NCBI RefSeq assembly: GCF_041821065.1
Contig: NZ_JBGUAX010000012.1
Location: 52,987-116,986, forward strand
Direction of reading: 5' to 3'
Length of the DNA: 64,000 nucleotides
Origin: Egicoccus sp. AB-alg2
Lineage (GTDB): Bacteria > Actinomycetota > Nitriliruptoria > Nitriliruptorales > Nitriliruptoraceae
The position numbers were made by a program, and so were the translations under genes. This document shows positions 50,846 to 59,784 of this stretch, one piece after another. Below the pieces are notes generated by a model. That model made no database searches and was not told where the DNA came from. It saw only the letters and a list, made by a program, of their open reading frames with translations. Each line of letters starts with the position of its first letter. The first letter of the stretch is position 1.

Positions 50846-53800
50846 ATGGCCAACCAACCCACGTCCTCGTCCCAGTCGGAGCTGAACGCCTGGCTCGTCG
50901 AGGAGATGTACGAGCAGTACCGCGAGAACCCCGACGCGCTGTCGAAGTCCTGGCGCGACTTCTTCGCGGACTACCGCCCCGAGGACCAGAACCGCGGCGG
51001 CAACGGCGCGAAGCGGTCCGACGGCGCGCCGACGAAGGAGGCCGCGGCACCCAGCGGCAACGGCAAGGGGCCAGACGTCGCCAAGGCCGCCCCGACGGTC
51101 GCCGACGACGACCCGACCGCCACCCGCATCCGCGGGGTCGGTGCCCGCATCGTGGAGAACATGGAGACCTCGCTCGGGGTCCCCACCGCGACCTCCGTGC
51201 GCGACGTGCCGGCCAAGCTGCTCGAGGTGAACCGGCGCATCATCAACAACTACCTGCGCCGCACCCGCGGGGGCAAGGTCTCCTTCACGCACCTGATCGC
51301 CTACGCCATGGTCAAGGCGGTCGAGGCCGTGCCGGCCATGAAGTCCAGCTACGGCGAGACGCAGGACGGCAAGCCGGCCGTGCGGCGTCCGGAGCACTTC
51401 GGGCTCGGGCTCGCCGTCGACGTGGAGAACAAGGACGGCTCGCGCAGCCTGCTGGTGCCCGTGATCCAGGACGCGGATGCGCTCGCGTTCGACGAGTTCC
51501 TGCGGGCCTACGAGGACATCATCCGCAAGATCCGCACCGGCAAGCTCGACCCCGCGATGTTCTCCGGCGGCACCATCACGGTCACCAACCCGGGCACGAT
51601 CGGCACGGTCCACTCGATCCCGCGGCTGATGTCCGGGCAGGCGGCCATCCTCGGTGTCGGCTCGATCGACTACCCGGCGGGCTACCAGGCCGCCGACCCG
51701 CGCACGATCGCGAAGCTCGGCGTGTCCAAGGTCATCACGCTGACCTCGACCTACGACCACCGCGTCATCCAGGGCGCGGAGTCGGGGCTGTTCCTGAAGC
51801 GCGTCCACGAGCTGCTGCTCGGTGAGCACGGCTTCTACGACGAGGTGTTCGCCGCGCTCGGGCTGCCCTACGAGCCGGCGCGCTGGCGCCCGGACTCGAC
51901 CCACTTCGACGACGAGACCGACCTGCTCACCAAGCAGAGCAAGGTCGACGCGCTCGCCAACATGTACCGGGTGCGCGGTCACCTCATCGCCGACCTCGAC
52001 CCGCTGCGTCTGCAGCCCAGGGCGATGCACAACGAGCTCGACCCGACCTACTACGGACTCTCGATCTGGGACCTCGACCGAGAGTTCGTCACCGACATCG
52101 GCGGGCGGACGCGGCGGCTCGAGCTGCAGAAGATCCTCGGCGTCCTGCGCGACGCGTACTGCCGCACCATCGGCATCGAGTACGGCCACGTGCTCGACCC
52201 CGATCAGAAGCGCTGGATCCGCGACAAGGTCGAGGGCGTCTCCGAGGACGTGCCGGCCGAGGACCAGCTGTGGATCCTCGAGCGGCTGAACGCCGCCGAG
52301 GCGTTCGAGTCGTTCCTGCACACCAAGTACGTCGGCCAGAAGCGCTTCGGCATCGAGGGTGGCGAGAGCCTGATTCCGCTGCTCGACGCCGTCTGCGAGG
52401 CCGCGGCCGACGACCCCGACGTCCTCGACATCGTGATGGGCATGGCCCACCGCGGGCGCCTGAACGTGCTGTCGAACATCGTCGGCAAGTCGTACCACCA
52501 GATCTTCGGCGAGTTCGAGGGGCACATCGACCCCGACACGGTCCAGGGCTCCGGCGACGTCAAGTACCACCTCGGTACCCACGGCGTGTACGAGGCCCGC
52601 TCCGGCAACACCGTCGAGCTGCACCTGCCGCCCAACCCCTCGCACCTCGAGGCCGTCAACCCGGTGGTCGAGGGCATCTCCCGGGCGAAGCAGGACCGCT
52701 ACGACCGCGGTCAGGACGGCGTGTTCCCGGTCCTGCCGTTGCTGATGCACGGCGACGCCGCGTTCGCCGGCCAGGGCGTCGTGGCGGAGACGCTCAACCT
52801 CTCGCAGCTGCGGGGGTACCGCACCGGCGGCACCATCCACGTGGTGATCAACAACCAGGTCGGGTTCACGACCTCGCCGCACGCGGCCCGCTCGTCGTAC
52901 TACGCCACGGACGTCGCGAAGACCGTCCACGCGCCGATCCTGCACGTCAACGGCGACGACCCCGAGGCGGTCGTGCGCGTGGCACGGCTGGCGTACGAGT
53001 ACCGCCAGGAGTTCCACCGCGACATCGTCATCGACCTCGTCTGCTACCGGCGTCACGGCCACAACGAGGCGGACGACCCGTCGTTCACCCAGCCGCAGAT
53101 GTACGAGGTGATCGACAACCTGCGCTCGGTCCGCAAGCTGTACACCGAGCGCCTGGTCCGCCGCGGTGACATCTCGATCGAGCAGGCCGAGGAGTTCCTG
53201 GAGGACTTCGAGAGTCGGCTCGAGGAGGCGTTCGCGTCCACGAAGCAGGCCGCCCCGCCGGAACCGCCCAAGGCGATCCGTCCCGAGGAGTCGACCTCGT
53301 TGCTGCCGCCGGCGGAGACCGGCGTGGCCAAGGAGACCCTGGACCGCATCGCCGCCAACCAGTTCGACGTGCCGGACGGCTTCACGCGCCACCCCAAGCT
53401 GGACCGCATCTTCAAGAAGGCCCGGGAGCGCTACGAGTCCGGCTCGATCGACTGGGCGCTGGGCGAGACCCTCGCGTTCGGGTCGCTGCTGCTCGAGGGC
53501 AACAACGTGCGTCTGGCCGGTCAGGACTCGCGGCGCGGCACCTTCTCGCAGCGCCACGCGGTCCAGGTCGACTTCCGCTCCGGTGAGGAGCACCTGCCGC
53601 TGCAGCACCTCGCGGACGAGCAGGGCAAGTTCTTCATCTACGACTCGCTGCTCAGCGAGTACGCCGCGGTCGGCTTCGAATACGGCTACTCGGTGGAGGA
53701 CAAGGCCTCGCTGGTGGCCTGGGAGGCGCAGTTCGGCGACTTCGTCAACGGCGCCCAGATCATCATCGACCAGTTCATCGTCGCCGCCGAGGACAAGTGG

Positions 53801-54499
53801 GGCGAGACCTCCGGGCTGGTCATGCTGCTGCCCCACGGCTACGAGGGGCAGGGTCCCGAGCACAGCTCCGGGCGCATCGAACGGTTCCTGACGCTGTGCG
53901 CCGAGGACAACATCCAGGTCGTCAACGCGACCACCTCGGCGCAGTACTTCCACGTCCTGCGCCGCCAGCTGCACCGCGAGGTGCGCAAGCCGCTGATCAT
54001 CTTCACGCCGAAGTCGCTGCTGCGTTCACCCAACGCCTTCTCCGACATCGGTGAGTTCACGTCGGGTTCGTTCCGTGAGACGTTGGACGACCCGGCCTGG
54101 GACCAGCGGGACAAGGCCGAGGCCCGCGCGGTCGTGCTCTGCGCGGGCAAGGTCGCCTACGACGTCATGAAGGCACGCAACGAGCGCGAGCTGCCGGTGG
54201 CGGTGGTCCGGGTCGAGCAGCTCTACCCGTTCCCCGGCGAGCAGATCCGCGACGTCCTCGCGGGCTACCCGAACGCCCAGGACGTCGTCTGGGTCCAGGA
54301 GGAGCCGGCGAACATGGGGGCGTGGGGCTTCGTGGACGGGCGCCTGTGGAATCTGCTCGACGAGCTCGGCGGGGACCGCCAGCTGCGCAGCGCGGCCCGC
54401 GTCCCGTCGGCGTCGCCGGCGGCCGGCCAGCACGTCGTCCACGAACAGGAGCTCGAACAGCTCCTCGGCGACACCCTCGACCCCGTCCCGACGGACTGA
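50846..54499 (+). CDS. kgd: Multifunctional 2-oxoglutarate metabolism enzyme Kgd
   Basis: A 1217-residue fused E2-E1 enzyme of the actinobacterial TCA cycle. The N-terminal segment LNAWLVEEMYEQYRENPDALSKSW docks partners. A linker, then an acyltransferase (E2-like) domain near residues 100-340 with TYDHRVIQGAESG, and the ThDP-dependent E1 domain from about 370 with MAHRGRLNVL, HGDAAFAGQG, NNQVGFTTSP, CYRRHGHNEADDPSFTQP and LMLLPHGYEGQGPEHSS. No lipoyl domain is present, as in Mycobacterium Kgd. Reactions: 2-oxoglutarate decarboxylase and part of the dehydrogenase complex. The ATG at 50846 has GGAG upstream. Confidence 0.97.
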   Translation: MANQPTSSSQSELNAWLVEEMYEQYRENPDALSKSWRDFFADYRPEDQNRGGNGAKRSDGAPTKEAAAPSGNGKGPDVAKAAPTVADDDPTATRIRGVGARIVENMETSLGVPTATSVRDVPAKLLEVNRRIINNYLRRTRGGKVSFTHLIAYAMVKAVEAVPAMKSSYGETQDGKPAVRRPEHFGLGLAVDVENKDGSRSLLVPVIQDADALAFDEFLRAYEDIIRKIRTGKLDPAMFSGGTITVTNPGTIGTVHSIPRLMSGQAAILGVGSIDYPAGYQAADPRTIAKLGVSKVITLTSTYDHRVIQGAESGLFLKRVHELLLGEHGFYDEVFAALGLPYEPARWRPDSTHFDDETDLLTKQSKVDALANMYRVRGHLIADLDPLRLQPRAMHNELDPTYYGLSIWDLDREFVTDIGGRTRRLELQKILGVLRDAYCRTIGIEYGHVLDPDQKRWIRDKVEGVSEDVPAEDQLWILERLNAAEAFESFLHTKYVGQKRFGIEGGESLIPLLDAVCEAAADDPDVLDIVMGMAHRGRLNVLSNIVGKSYHQIFGEFEGHIDPDTVQGSGDVKYHLGTHGVYEARSGNTVELHLPPNPSHLEAVNPVVEGISRAKQDRYDRGQDGVFPVLPLLMHGDAAFAGQGVVAETLNLSQLRGYRTGGTIHVVINNQVGFTTSPHAARSSYYATDVAKTVHAPILHVNGDDPEAVVRVARLAYEYRQEFHRDIVIDLVCYRRHGHNEADDPSFTQPQMYEVIDNLRSVRKLYTERLVRRGDISIEQAEEFLEDFESRLEEAFASTKQAAPPEPPKAIRPEESTSLLPPAETGVAKETLDRIAANQFDVPDGFTRHPKLDRIFKKARERYESGSIDWALGETLAFGSLLLEGNNVRLAGQDSRRGTFSQRHAVQVDFRSGEEHLPLQHLADEQGKFFIYDSLLSEYAAVGFEYGYSVEDKASLVAWEAQFGDFVNGAQIIIDQFIVAAEDKWGETSGLVMLLPHGYEGQGPEHSSGRIERFLTLCAEDNIQVVNATTSAQYFHVLRRQLHREVRKPLIIFTPKSLLRSPNAFSDIGEFTSGSFRETLDDPAWDQRDKAEARAVVLCAGKVAYDVMKARNERELPVAVVRVEQLYPFPGEQIRDVLAGYPNAQDVVWVQEEPANMGAWGFVDGRLWNLLDELGGDRQLRSAARVPSASPAAGQHVVHEQELEQLLGDTLDPVPTD

Positions 54500-54520
54500 C
54501 CGAACCGCGAAGCACCGCAC

Positions 54521-54550
54521 GACGCCCCGGCCGTTCCCGGCCGGGGCGTC
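54521..54550 (+). terminator. Hairpin terminator after kgd
   Basis: A perfect 13-bp stem (GACGCCCCGGCCG / CGGCCGGGGCGTC) with a TTCC loop, 21 bases after the kgd stop. It is followed by GCCCGTCCCC, with no T-run. Confidence 0.7.
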
Positions 54551-54576
54551 GCCCGTCCCCAGCCCCCCACCAGTCA

Positions 54577-54728
54577 CGGTTTCCGTCGCCGGTGCGGGAA
54601 ACCCCTGCTCCGGCGCTGTCACCGCCCGGCTCCGCGGACGGTTTCCGTCGTGGGTGACGGAAACCCCTGCTCCGGCGCTGTCACCGCCCGGCTCCGCGGA
54701 CGGTTTTCGTCGCCGGCGCGGGAAACCG
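54577..54728. repeat. 62-bp palindromic repeat array, left of the pseudogene
   Basis: Units start at 54577, 54639 and 54701 (period 62; the third is partial). Each begins with a palindrome: GGTTTCCGTC-n6-GACGGAAACC in the second unit, with decayed arms in the first and third. The middle of the unit (CCTGCTCCGGCGCTGTCACC) is identical in the first two copies. The array lies between the kgd terminator and the broken gene. Confidence 0.88.
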
Positions 54729-54766
54729 ACGGCCAGGCCCGGACGACGGGACCTGGCGCCGGTGGC

Positions 54767-55702
54767 TCAGAAGCGGGGCGAGCGGACGGCGACCGGAGGA
54801 GTGACGCCGAGCTCGTGGGCCCGCACCGTGAGGCTGGCAACCATCGTGCTGAACAACGACATCGGCTCGTCGATGTCCGCCTTCGTGACATACCCGAGCC
54901 GAATCCCTTCGCGTCGGAGTTCCGCGTCCCGCTCGTCGTCGGCGATGCGCCGTGCGACGTGCTCGTGGTCCACCCTGCCGAGATACTCGTAACCGAAACG
55001 ACAGCGGCGGCAGAAGAAGTCGACCCGGCGCCGGGGTGTCACCCATACCTGCGGGTCGAAGCCCGGCTCGAAGCAAGAGACGAAGGGCCACAGCAACCGC
55101 TCGCCTTCGGACTCGATGCGGTCGCCGCCGGCTGCATCCAGCACCTGCTCCAGGACGTCGGCGCCCGGCGCGATCTCGCGGAGTCGGGCGATCCGTCGAC
55201 GGAGCCGATCCACCGTCACCTTCCCCGTTCCACGAAGGTGGTCCCACGCCACTCGCAGTTCGCGATCACTCACCTCCGAACGGAATGCGGCACTGTCGAT
55301 CAGCGCATCGAGGGGGCCGGCGACCCGCACGGCCCCGTACGCCGTGGTGCCTCGACGTGGCGCCAGATCCGGGCGATGGTGGAAATCGACGTTCTGGAGC
55401 CAGCGATGCCGAGCCGTGAGGATCTCGAACGCCTAGGCGCCGACGAAGCCCGGCACCGCGTAGAGCCCGAGAGCCACGGGGCCGGTGACGCAGCCCTGCG
55501 GCCGTGCTCGGAGGGCGGCCGCGAAGGCAGGCTGTTCGGGCAGCACCGCGCCACCTCGGACACGCCAGATGCCGCGGACCACCGGCTCCAGCCGGCCGAT
55601 CCTCAGGAGGTGGTCGGCGCGTCCGGCCCCGAGGATGTCCACGAGTTGGAAGCGCCCGATGACACCGTGTTGCTGTTCGGCGAGGTCGTAGGCGCACGAC
55701 AT
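54767..55702 (-). pseudogene. AbiEi/DUF559-type protein gene interrupted by an in-frame amber codon
   Basis: The reading frame 55702-54767 is one continuous frame except for a TAG at 55435-55433. The N-terminal part (MSCAYDLAEQQHGVIGRFQL, GCVTGPVALGLYAVPG) looks like the AbiEi-type antitoxin N-terminal domain. The part after the stop (SEGERLLWPFV, RRRVDFFCRRCRFGYEYLG, RRIADDERDAELRREGIRLG) looks like the DUF559/Vsr-type endonuclease-like fold that closes these proteins in actinobacteria. Total would be about 310 residues. No ribosome site is clear and codon use is less biased than in neighbours. The gene is probably inactive or sequenced at an error. Confidence 0.75.
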
Positions 55703-56078
55703 CGAGGTGTCGGACTCGGGCTCGGTCTCGGCGGACTCGATGTCGCCCGCGTCCGCGCCGAGCGTGCGGTCGGTGGGGTGTGTGTCCATGGGTGGAGCAT
55801 CACTGCCGCCGGCCGGATCGTCGCCGCGCGTTCTTCCGGCCCTGTGGAAAGCGCCTTGGCCAGGTGGAGGGCGAATCCGCACGCCGACGGCGTCACCCCC
55901 GGGACGCGGGATCGAGCACTTTCCGTCACGGGCGACGGAAAGCGCCGTTCGGTGAGCCGGGGCAGGGGTGCTCGCTGGGAGGTTTCCGTCACTGGCGACG
56001 GAAAGCGTCGTTCGGTGAGCGGGGCAGGGGGTGCTCGCTGAGAGGTTTCCGTCACCAGCGGCGGAAACTGCGGGAGGG
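55703..56078. other. Gene-free stretch upstream of the pseudogene
   Basis: This 376-base gap holds an open upstream extension of the broken gene (to 55882, including an ATG at 55789) with no coding signals I trust, and the right-hand repeat array from 55920. No promoter is recognised. Confidence 0.5.
55920..56067. repeat. 63-bp palindromic repeat array, right of the pseudogene
   Basis: Units start at 55920, 55983 and 56046 (period 63; the third is partial). Each opens with TTTCCGTC-n6-GACGGAAA or a decayed form, followed by a GGTGAGC(C)GGGGCAGGGG-type segment shared by the first two units. The core palindrome is the same as in the left-hand array, and the unit read on the other strand also resembles it (CCCCTGC.CCGG...). 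Confidence 0.88.
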
Positions 56079-56657
56079 TCAGGCGGGGAGGGACTCGAGG
56101 TAGTCGCGGATGGCGGCGTCGACGGCGGCGGCGCGGGTGGTGGCCAGTGCCGGGTCCTCGTCGTCGAGCAGGTGCACGCCGCGGTTGTCGCGCAGCGCCT
56201 CGGCCAGCGCCGTCACCTCGTCGCGGGTGCGGCCGCCGGCCCCCGAGTGCACCACGAGCGTTGGGATGTCCAGCTCGTACAGCCGCCGTAGCTCGTCCAC
56301 TTCACCGCCGGGCAGGTCGAACAGCAGCAGCCCGCGCACCCGGTCCGGCGCCGACAACCCCGCACGGACGGCGATCAGCGCGCCGACGCCGTCACCGGCG
56401 AAGACGGCACGCTCGATGCCCTGGTGGTGCAGCAGGTCGAGGGCCATCCGCGCATGCTCGCGGATCCGGTCGGACCCCTGAGCGGCTACCTGCGGCGGAT
56501 CCCACGCGAGCAGCCGGTAGACCGCGCCGAACACGTCGAGGCGTTCGCGCAGCGTCGCGGCCGTGGAGTCGGCGCCGGGGCTGAGCAGGATCGGGGGCCC
56601 CTCGCCCCCGACGTCCTCGAACGGCACCTGGTGGCCGTCGAGCTGCGCGTGTGGCAC
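56079..56657 (-). CDS. Alpha/beta-hydrolase-fold protein with Asp at the nucleophile position
   Basis: A 192-residue short hydrolase-fold protein. PILLSPGADSTAATL fits the oxyanion loop, and VFAGDGVGALIAVRAGL is the nucleophile elbow but with Asp where Ser usually stands (G-D-G-V-G). LFDLPGGEVDELRRLYELDIPTLVVHSGAGGRTRDEV is the strand before the acid, and the final helix follows. A catalytic His is uncertain (GVHLLDD). GTG 56657 follows GGAGGTC at good spacing. It may be a dehalogenase/epoxide-hydrolase-like or a non-enzymatic member. Confidence 0.65.
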   Translation of the reverse strand: MPHAQLDGHQVPFEDVGGEGPPILLSPGADSTAATLRERLDVFGAVYRLLAWDPPQVAAQGSDRIREHARMALDLLHHQGIERAVFAGDGVGALIAVRAGLSAPDRVRGLLLFDLPGGEVDELRRLYELDIPTLVVHSGAGGRTRDEVTALAEALRDNRGVHLLDDEDPALATTRAAAVDAAIRDYLESLPA

Positions 56658-56722
56658 CGCTGACCTCCGGACGACGACGGTTTCGACGGGGCCGACGCTA
56701 GCGAACCGGCCCACGCGTGCCG

Positions 56723-58330
56723 TCACTCCTCGCGGCCACGCGGGATCGTGTCGTAGGCCTCCAGCGTGTAGCGGACGCTGGGGTCCCACATCAGGAACTC
56801 CTGGATGTCGTGGTCCCGGGCGGCGCGGATCTGTTCGCGGACCTGGTGCGGGCGGTCCCACGCGCGGTAGGTGGTGTCCTCGAGCCAGGGCACGATGCGG
56901 GTGTCGGTGCCCTCGACCTGTTCCTTCCACACCTCGAGCGTCGCGTCGATGATGTCGTAGGGCTGGCGGTTCGGGTCGGCGACGCCGTATTCGCCCGGGC
57001 CCCAGTGCGACGGGTAGATCATGGGCGCGACGTAGTCGAGGTACTCGGACATGCCGGGCACGTCCTGGGCGATCTGGGTCGGCCGGTCGGCGGCGATGCC
57101 GTAGAGCGACGCGCCGTGCCCGACCCCGTAGCGGGAGAGCCGCTCGTCGGCCAGCCGGGTGAACTCGATGATGGCCGGCTCGAGCGGCTCGTCGTTCGGG
57201 ATGCCCTCGAGCACGAGGTTCTCCCGCGGCCCGTCCGGCTTGCGGATGTAGTCCCACAGGATGTCGTCGACGCCGGCGCGGGCGGCCTCCTCGGCGATGG
57301 CGAGGTTGTACTCGATCACCTCGGGGTGCGAGAAGTTGGTGAAGCAGCACTCGTAGCGGCCGGTGTAGGGCTCGCCGTCGGTCGTCTGCACCAGCCAGTC
57401 GAGGTCGCCGTTGTCGCGCGCGTAGGGGCCGAGCATCGGGTCGCGGAAGGCGACGATCCGGCCGGCCACGTGGATGCCGCGCTCGTGCAGGGCGGCGATC
57501 GTGGCCTCGAGGTCGTAGACGCCCTCGTTCGCCCCCGAGGCGATCGCGAGCTCCACCTCGCTGTTCCAGCCGATACGCCCGCCCTCGTCCTTGAGGGTCA
57601 GCGCGACCGAGTTGATGATGCCGTCGTCGGCCATCTGCAGGATGCGCTCGCGGAAGCTGTCCGTGGCCCAGGCGTGCGGGGTGACGTGGACGCTGCGGAC
57701 GTGGTCGACCTCGACGCGCGAGGGGACGGTCACCAGCGTGAACTGGTCGTCACTGGCGTTGCCGGCCGCGTCGACGGCGACGATCTCCAGGTCGCCCTCG
57801 GGCGCCTCGGGCAGCTCGACCGCGAAGCCGCCGTCGTCACCGGCGGTGGTCTCCTGCCCGGCCACGCTGACGGTGGCGCCGGGCTCGGTGGTGCCGGCCA
57901 CCGACACCGGCTCGCCGGCGACGACCGCGCTGTCGGGGGAGGTGAGCTCGATCTCCGGCGGGGTCGCGTCGACCGCGAACGCCCACTCGTGCAACACCTC
58001 GGGCTCGTCCGCGTCGGGTGCCTGGCGCAGCGCGGCGAGGGTGTACTCGCCGTCGTCGAGGTCCTGCGGGGCCCAGCGCAGCGTCGTGTCGCCACGGTCG
58101 GCGTCGACGTCCTGGCCGTCGAGTGCGAGGCGCACCGTCTCCGGCACACCCTCCTCACCGTGGACCTCCCAGGCGGCCTCGGCGAGGTCCTGCCCGTTGA
58201 GCAGCGCGCCCTCGTCCGGGCCCTTGTACTCCAGCGCTGGCTCGCCGCCGCCGCAGCCGGCCAGTACGAGCGCGGCGGTGGCCACCCCGAGCAGCCGGAT
58301 CCGGGCAGGACGCACACCGAGCAAGGTCAT
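56723..58330 (-). CDS. Putative glycoside hydrolase lipoprotein (DUF4015)
   Basis: A 535-residue secreted lipoprotein. A lipobox LVLAGC follows the signal peptide (ARIRLLGVATAALVLAGC), then two Ig-like domains (VPETVRLALDGQDVDADRG; TPPEIELTSPDSAVVAGEPVSV ... AVDAAGN) and a TIM-barrel from about residue 220 (SVHVTPHAWATDSFRERIL, GIHVAGRIVAFRDPMLG, DDILWDYIRKPDG, YLDYVAPMIYPSHWGPGEYG). These are the DUF4015 signatures of putative glycoside hydrolases. The ATG at 58330 is used; substrate unknown. Divergent from the deacetylase gene, so both may act on the envelope. Confidence 0.88.
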   Translation of the reverse strand: MTLLGVRPARIRLLGVATAALVLAGCGGGEPALEYKGPDEGALLNGQDLAEAAWEVHGEEGVPETVRLALDGQDVDADRGDTTLRWAPQDLDDGEYTLAALRQAPDADEPEVLHEWAFAVDATPPEIELTSPDSAVVAGEPVSVAGTTEPGATVSVAGQETTAGDDGGFAVELPEAPEGDLEIVAVDAAGNASDDQFTLVTVPSRVEVDHVRSVHVTPHAWATDSFRERILQMADDGIINSVALTLKDEGGRIGWNSEVELAIASGANEGVYDLEATIAALHERGIHVAGRIVAFRDPMLGPYARDNGDLDWLVQTTDGEPYTGRYECCFTNFSHPEVIEYNLAIAEEAARAGVDDILWDYIRKPDGPRENLVLEGIPNDEPLEPAIIEFTRLADERLSRYGVGHGASLYGIAADRPTQIAQDVPGMSEYLDYVAPMIYPSHWGPGEYGVADPNRQPYDIIDATLEVWKEQVEGTDTRIVPWLEDTTYRAWDRPHQVREQIRAARDHDIQEFLMWDPSVRYTLEAYDTIPRGREE

Positions 58331-58432
58331 CCGGGTTCCCCGTCTGCATCGTCGTTCCCGCGCCGTCACCCGCTGCGACGGCGCCTCGCCGCGACACTGC
58401 CGAACAGGCCCCTGGCGGCGAGACGGTGCCCG

Positions 58433-58493
58433 ACCCTACCGGTTCGTCCGGAGCGTGCACTCTGGTGGCAGATGTCCCGACGAGCGATACGGT
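58433..58493. promoter_or_regulatory. Divergent -10 boxes of the DUF4015 and deacetylase genes
   Basis: TAGGGT on the minus strand (58438-58433) serves the DUF4015 gene with a leader near 95 bases. TACGGT on the plus strand (58488-58493) serves the deacetylase, with a leader of about 29 bases to the GTG at 58529. Confidence 0.4.
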
Positions 58494-58528
58494 CGCGCGT
58501 CCACGAATCGTCGGCACCCGGGGGCACC

Positions 58529-59677
58529 GTGGGGTTCTGCAGTCGCGCGCGACGGACGCGCCCTGTCCGCACGTCAGCAGTTCCGGCGCTCGTGGCCGCC
58601 GCTCTGGCCGCCTCGGCATGCGCCGGCCAGGCGGACGCGCCGGGTGCGCCGGACGACGCGGGCGCCGTCGCGGACGCCGGTCCGGCCCCGGACGAGGCCG
58701 CGGACGGCGACGCGGCCGAGCCCGACGCGGCCGACCCCGAAGCGGCCGACCCCGACGCCGAGGCGGCGGCCCAGGAGCTGCCCGACCCGGCCGAGGTCGG
58801 CGCCAACGAACTCGGGCAGATCCCGGTGCTCATGTATCACCGCCTGCTCCCGGACGGCGGTGGCGACTACGACCTCACCCCGGAGGAGTTCCGCGACGAA
58901 CTGCAGTGGCTGTACGACCACGACTACCGCCCGGTGCGGATGGCCGACGTCGCCGCCGGCACGATCGACCTGCCGCCGGGCGCGTCGCCGGTGGTGCTCA
59001 CCTTCGACGACTCCACCCGCGAGCAGTTCGCCCTCGACGAGGACGGCGAAGTGTTGCCCGACACCAAGGTCGGCATCCTCGAGGAGTTCGCGGCCGCCCA
59101 CGACGGCTGGGATGCCACCGCGGCGTCGTTCTACGTCATCACGAGCTCACTGTTCGGCGGTGGTGAGCGCGGCGAGCAGCTGCTGACCGAGCTTGCCGGT
59201 CGCGGCTACGAGATCGGCAACCACACCCACACGCACGCGAACCTGTCCAACCTCGGCGACGCCGAGGTGCAGCGGGAGCTCGCGGCGACCTCGGGCATGG
59301 TCGAGCAGCTGACCGGACAGGCCACGCAGACGTTGTCGCTGCCCTTCGGCATCCGGCCGCAGCAACCCGAGCTGGCCGGCGAGGGCGAGGCGGACGGCGT
59401 GTCCTACGCCCACGAGGCGGTGCTGCTGGTCGGTTCGGGACCGGCGGTGTCGCCCTTCCACGCCGACTGGGACCCGCTGGGGGTGCCCCGCATCCGTTCG
59501 TCGCCGTCGTGGGACGGCGGTGAGCCGGACTACGGCTCGGCATTCTGGCTGGAGGTCCTGGAGGAGCACCCGGAGCGCAAGTACGTCTCCGACGGCGATC
59601 CGGACACGATCTCGTTCCCGGCCGAGTTCGAGGACGACCTCGACCCCGCCCACGCCGATCGGGCCAACCCGTACTGA
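58529..59677 (+). CDS. Polysaccharide deacetylase lipoprotein
   Basis: About 382 residues. The N-terminus has basic residues, a hydrophobic stretch SAVPALVAAALAASAC with a lipobox-like end, and a long Ala/Asp/Glu linker. The NodB-type domain then shows IPVLMYHRLLPDGGGDYDLT, VVLTFDDSTREQF (metal Asp) and YEIGNHTHTHANL (H-x3-H metal site). It should remove acetyl groups from a cell-wall glycan or biofilm polymer. GTG 58529 fits the promoter; an ATG at 58472 lies upstream of the -10 box and is less likely. Confidence 0.88.
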   Translation: MGFCSRARRTRPVRTSAVPALVAAALAASACAGQADAPGAPDDAGAVADAGPAPDEAADGDAAEPDAADPEAADPDAEAAAQELPDPAEVGANELGQIPVLMYHRLLPDGGGDYDLTPEEFRDELQWLYDHDYRPVRMADVAAGTIDLPPGASPVVLTFDDSTREQFALDEDGEVLPDTKVGILEEFAAAHDGWDATAASFYVITSSLFGGGERGEQLLTELAGRGYEIGNHTHTHANLSNLGDAEVQRELAATSGMVEQLTGQATQTLSLPFGIRPQQPELAGEGEADGVSYAHEAVLLVGSGPAVSPFHADWDPLGVPRIRSSPSWDGGEPDYGSAFWLEVLEEHPERKYVSDGDPDTISFPAEFEDDLDPAHADRANPY

Positions 59678-59784
59678 TCCGAAGCGGCGCCGCCGTACCC
59701 GAACGGACGGACAGGGCGCTTGCGCGGGCCGTGACCGGGCAGGGACGCTGGCATCTCCTCTCCCGCCCGCTCTCGGAGCCTTCC

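Noticed and set aside
50570..53974. 1134-codon open frame antisense to kgd
   Set aside because: Same cause: the antisense frame of a GC-rich gene rarely meets a stop. No motif is visible and kgd is certain.
56717..58471. Long plus-strand frame upstream of the polysaccharide deacetylase
   Set aside because: It is antisense to the DUF4015 gene; the deacetylase signal peptide and promoter place the real start near 58529.
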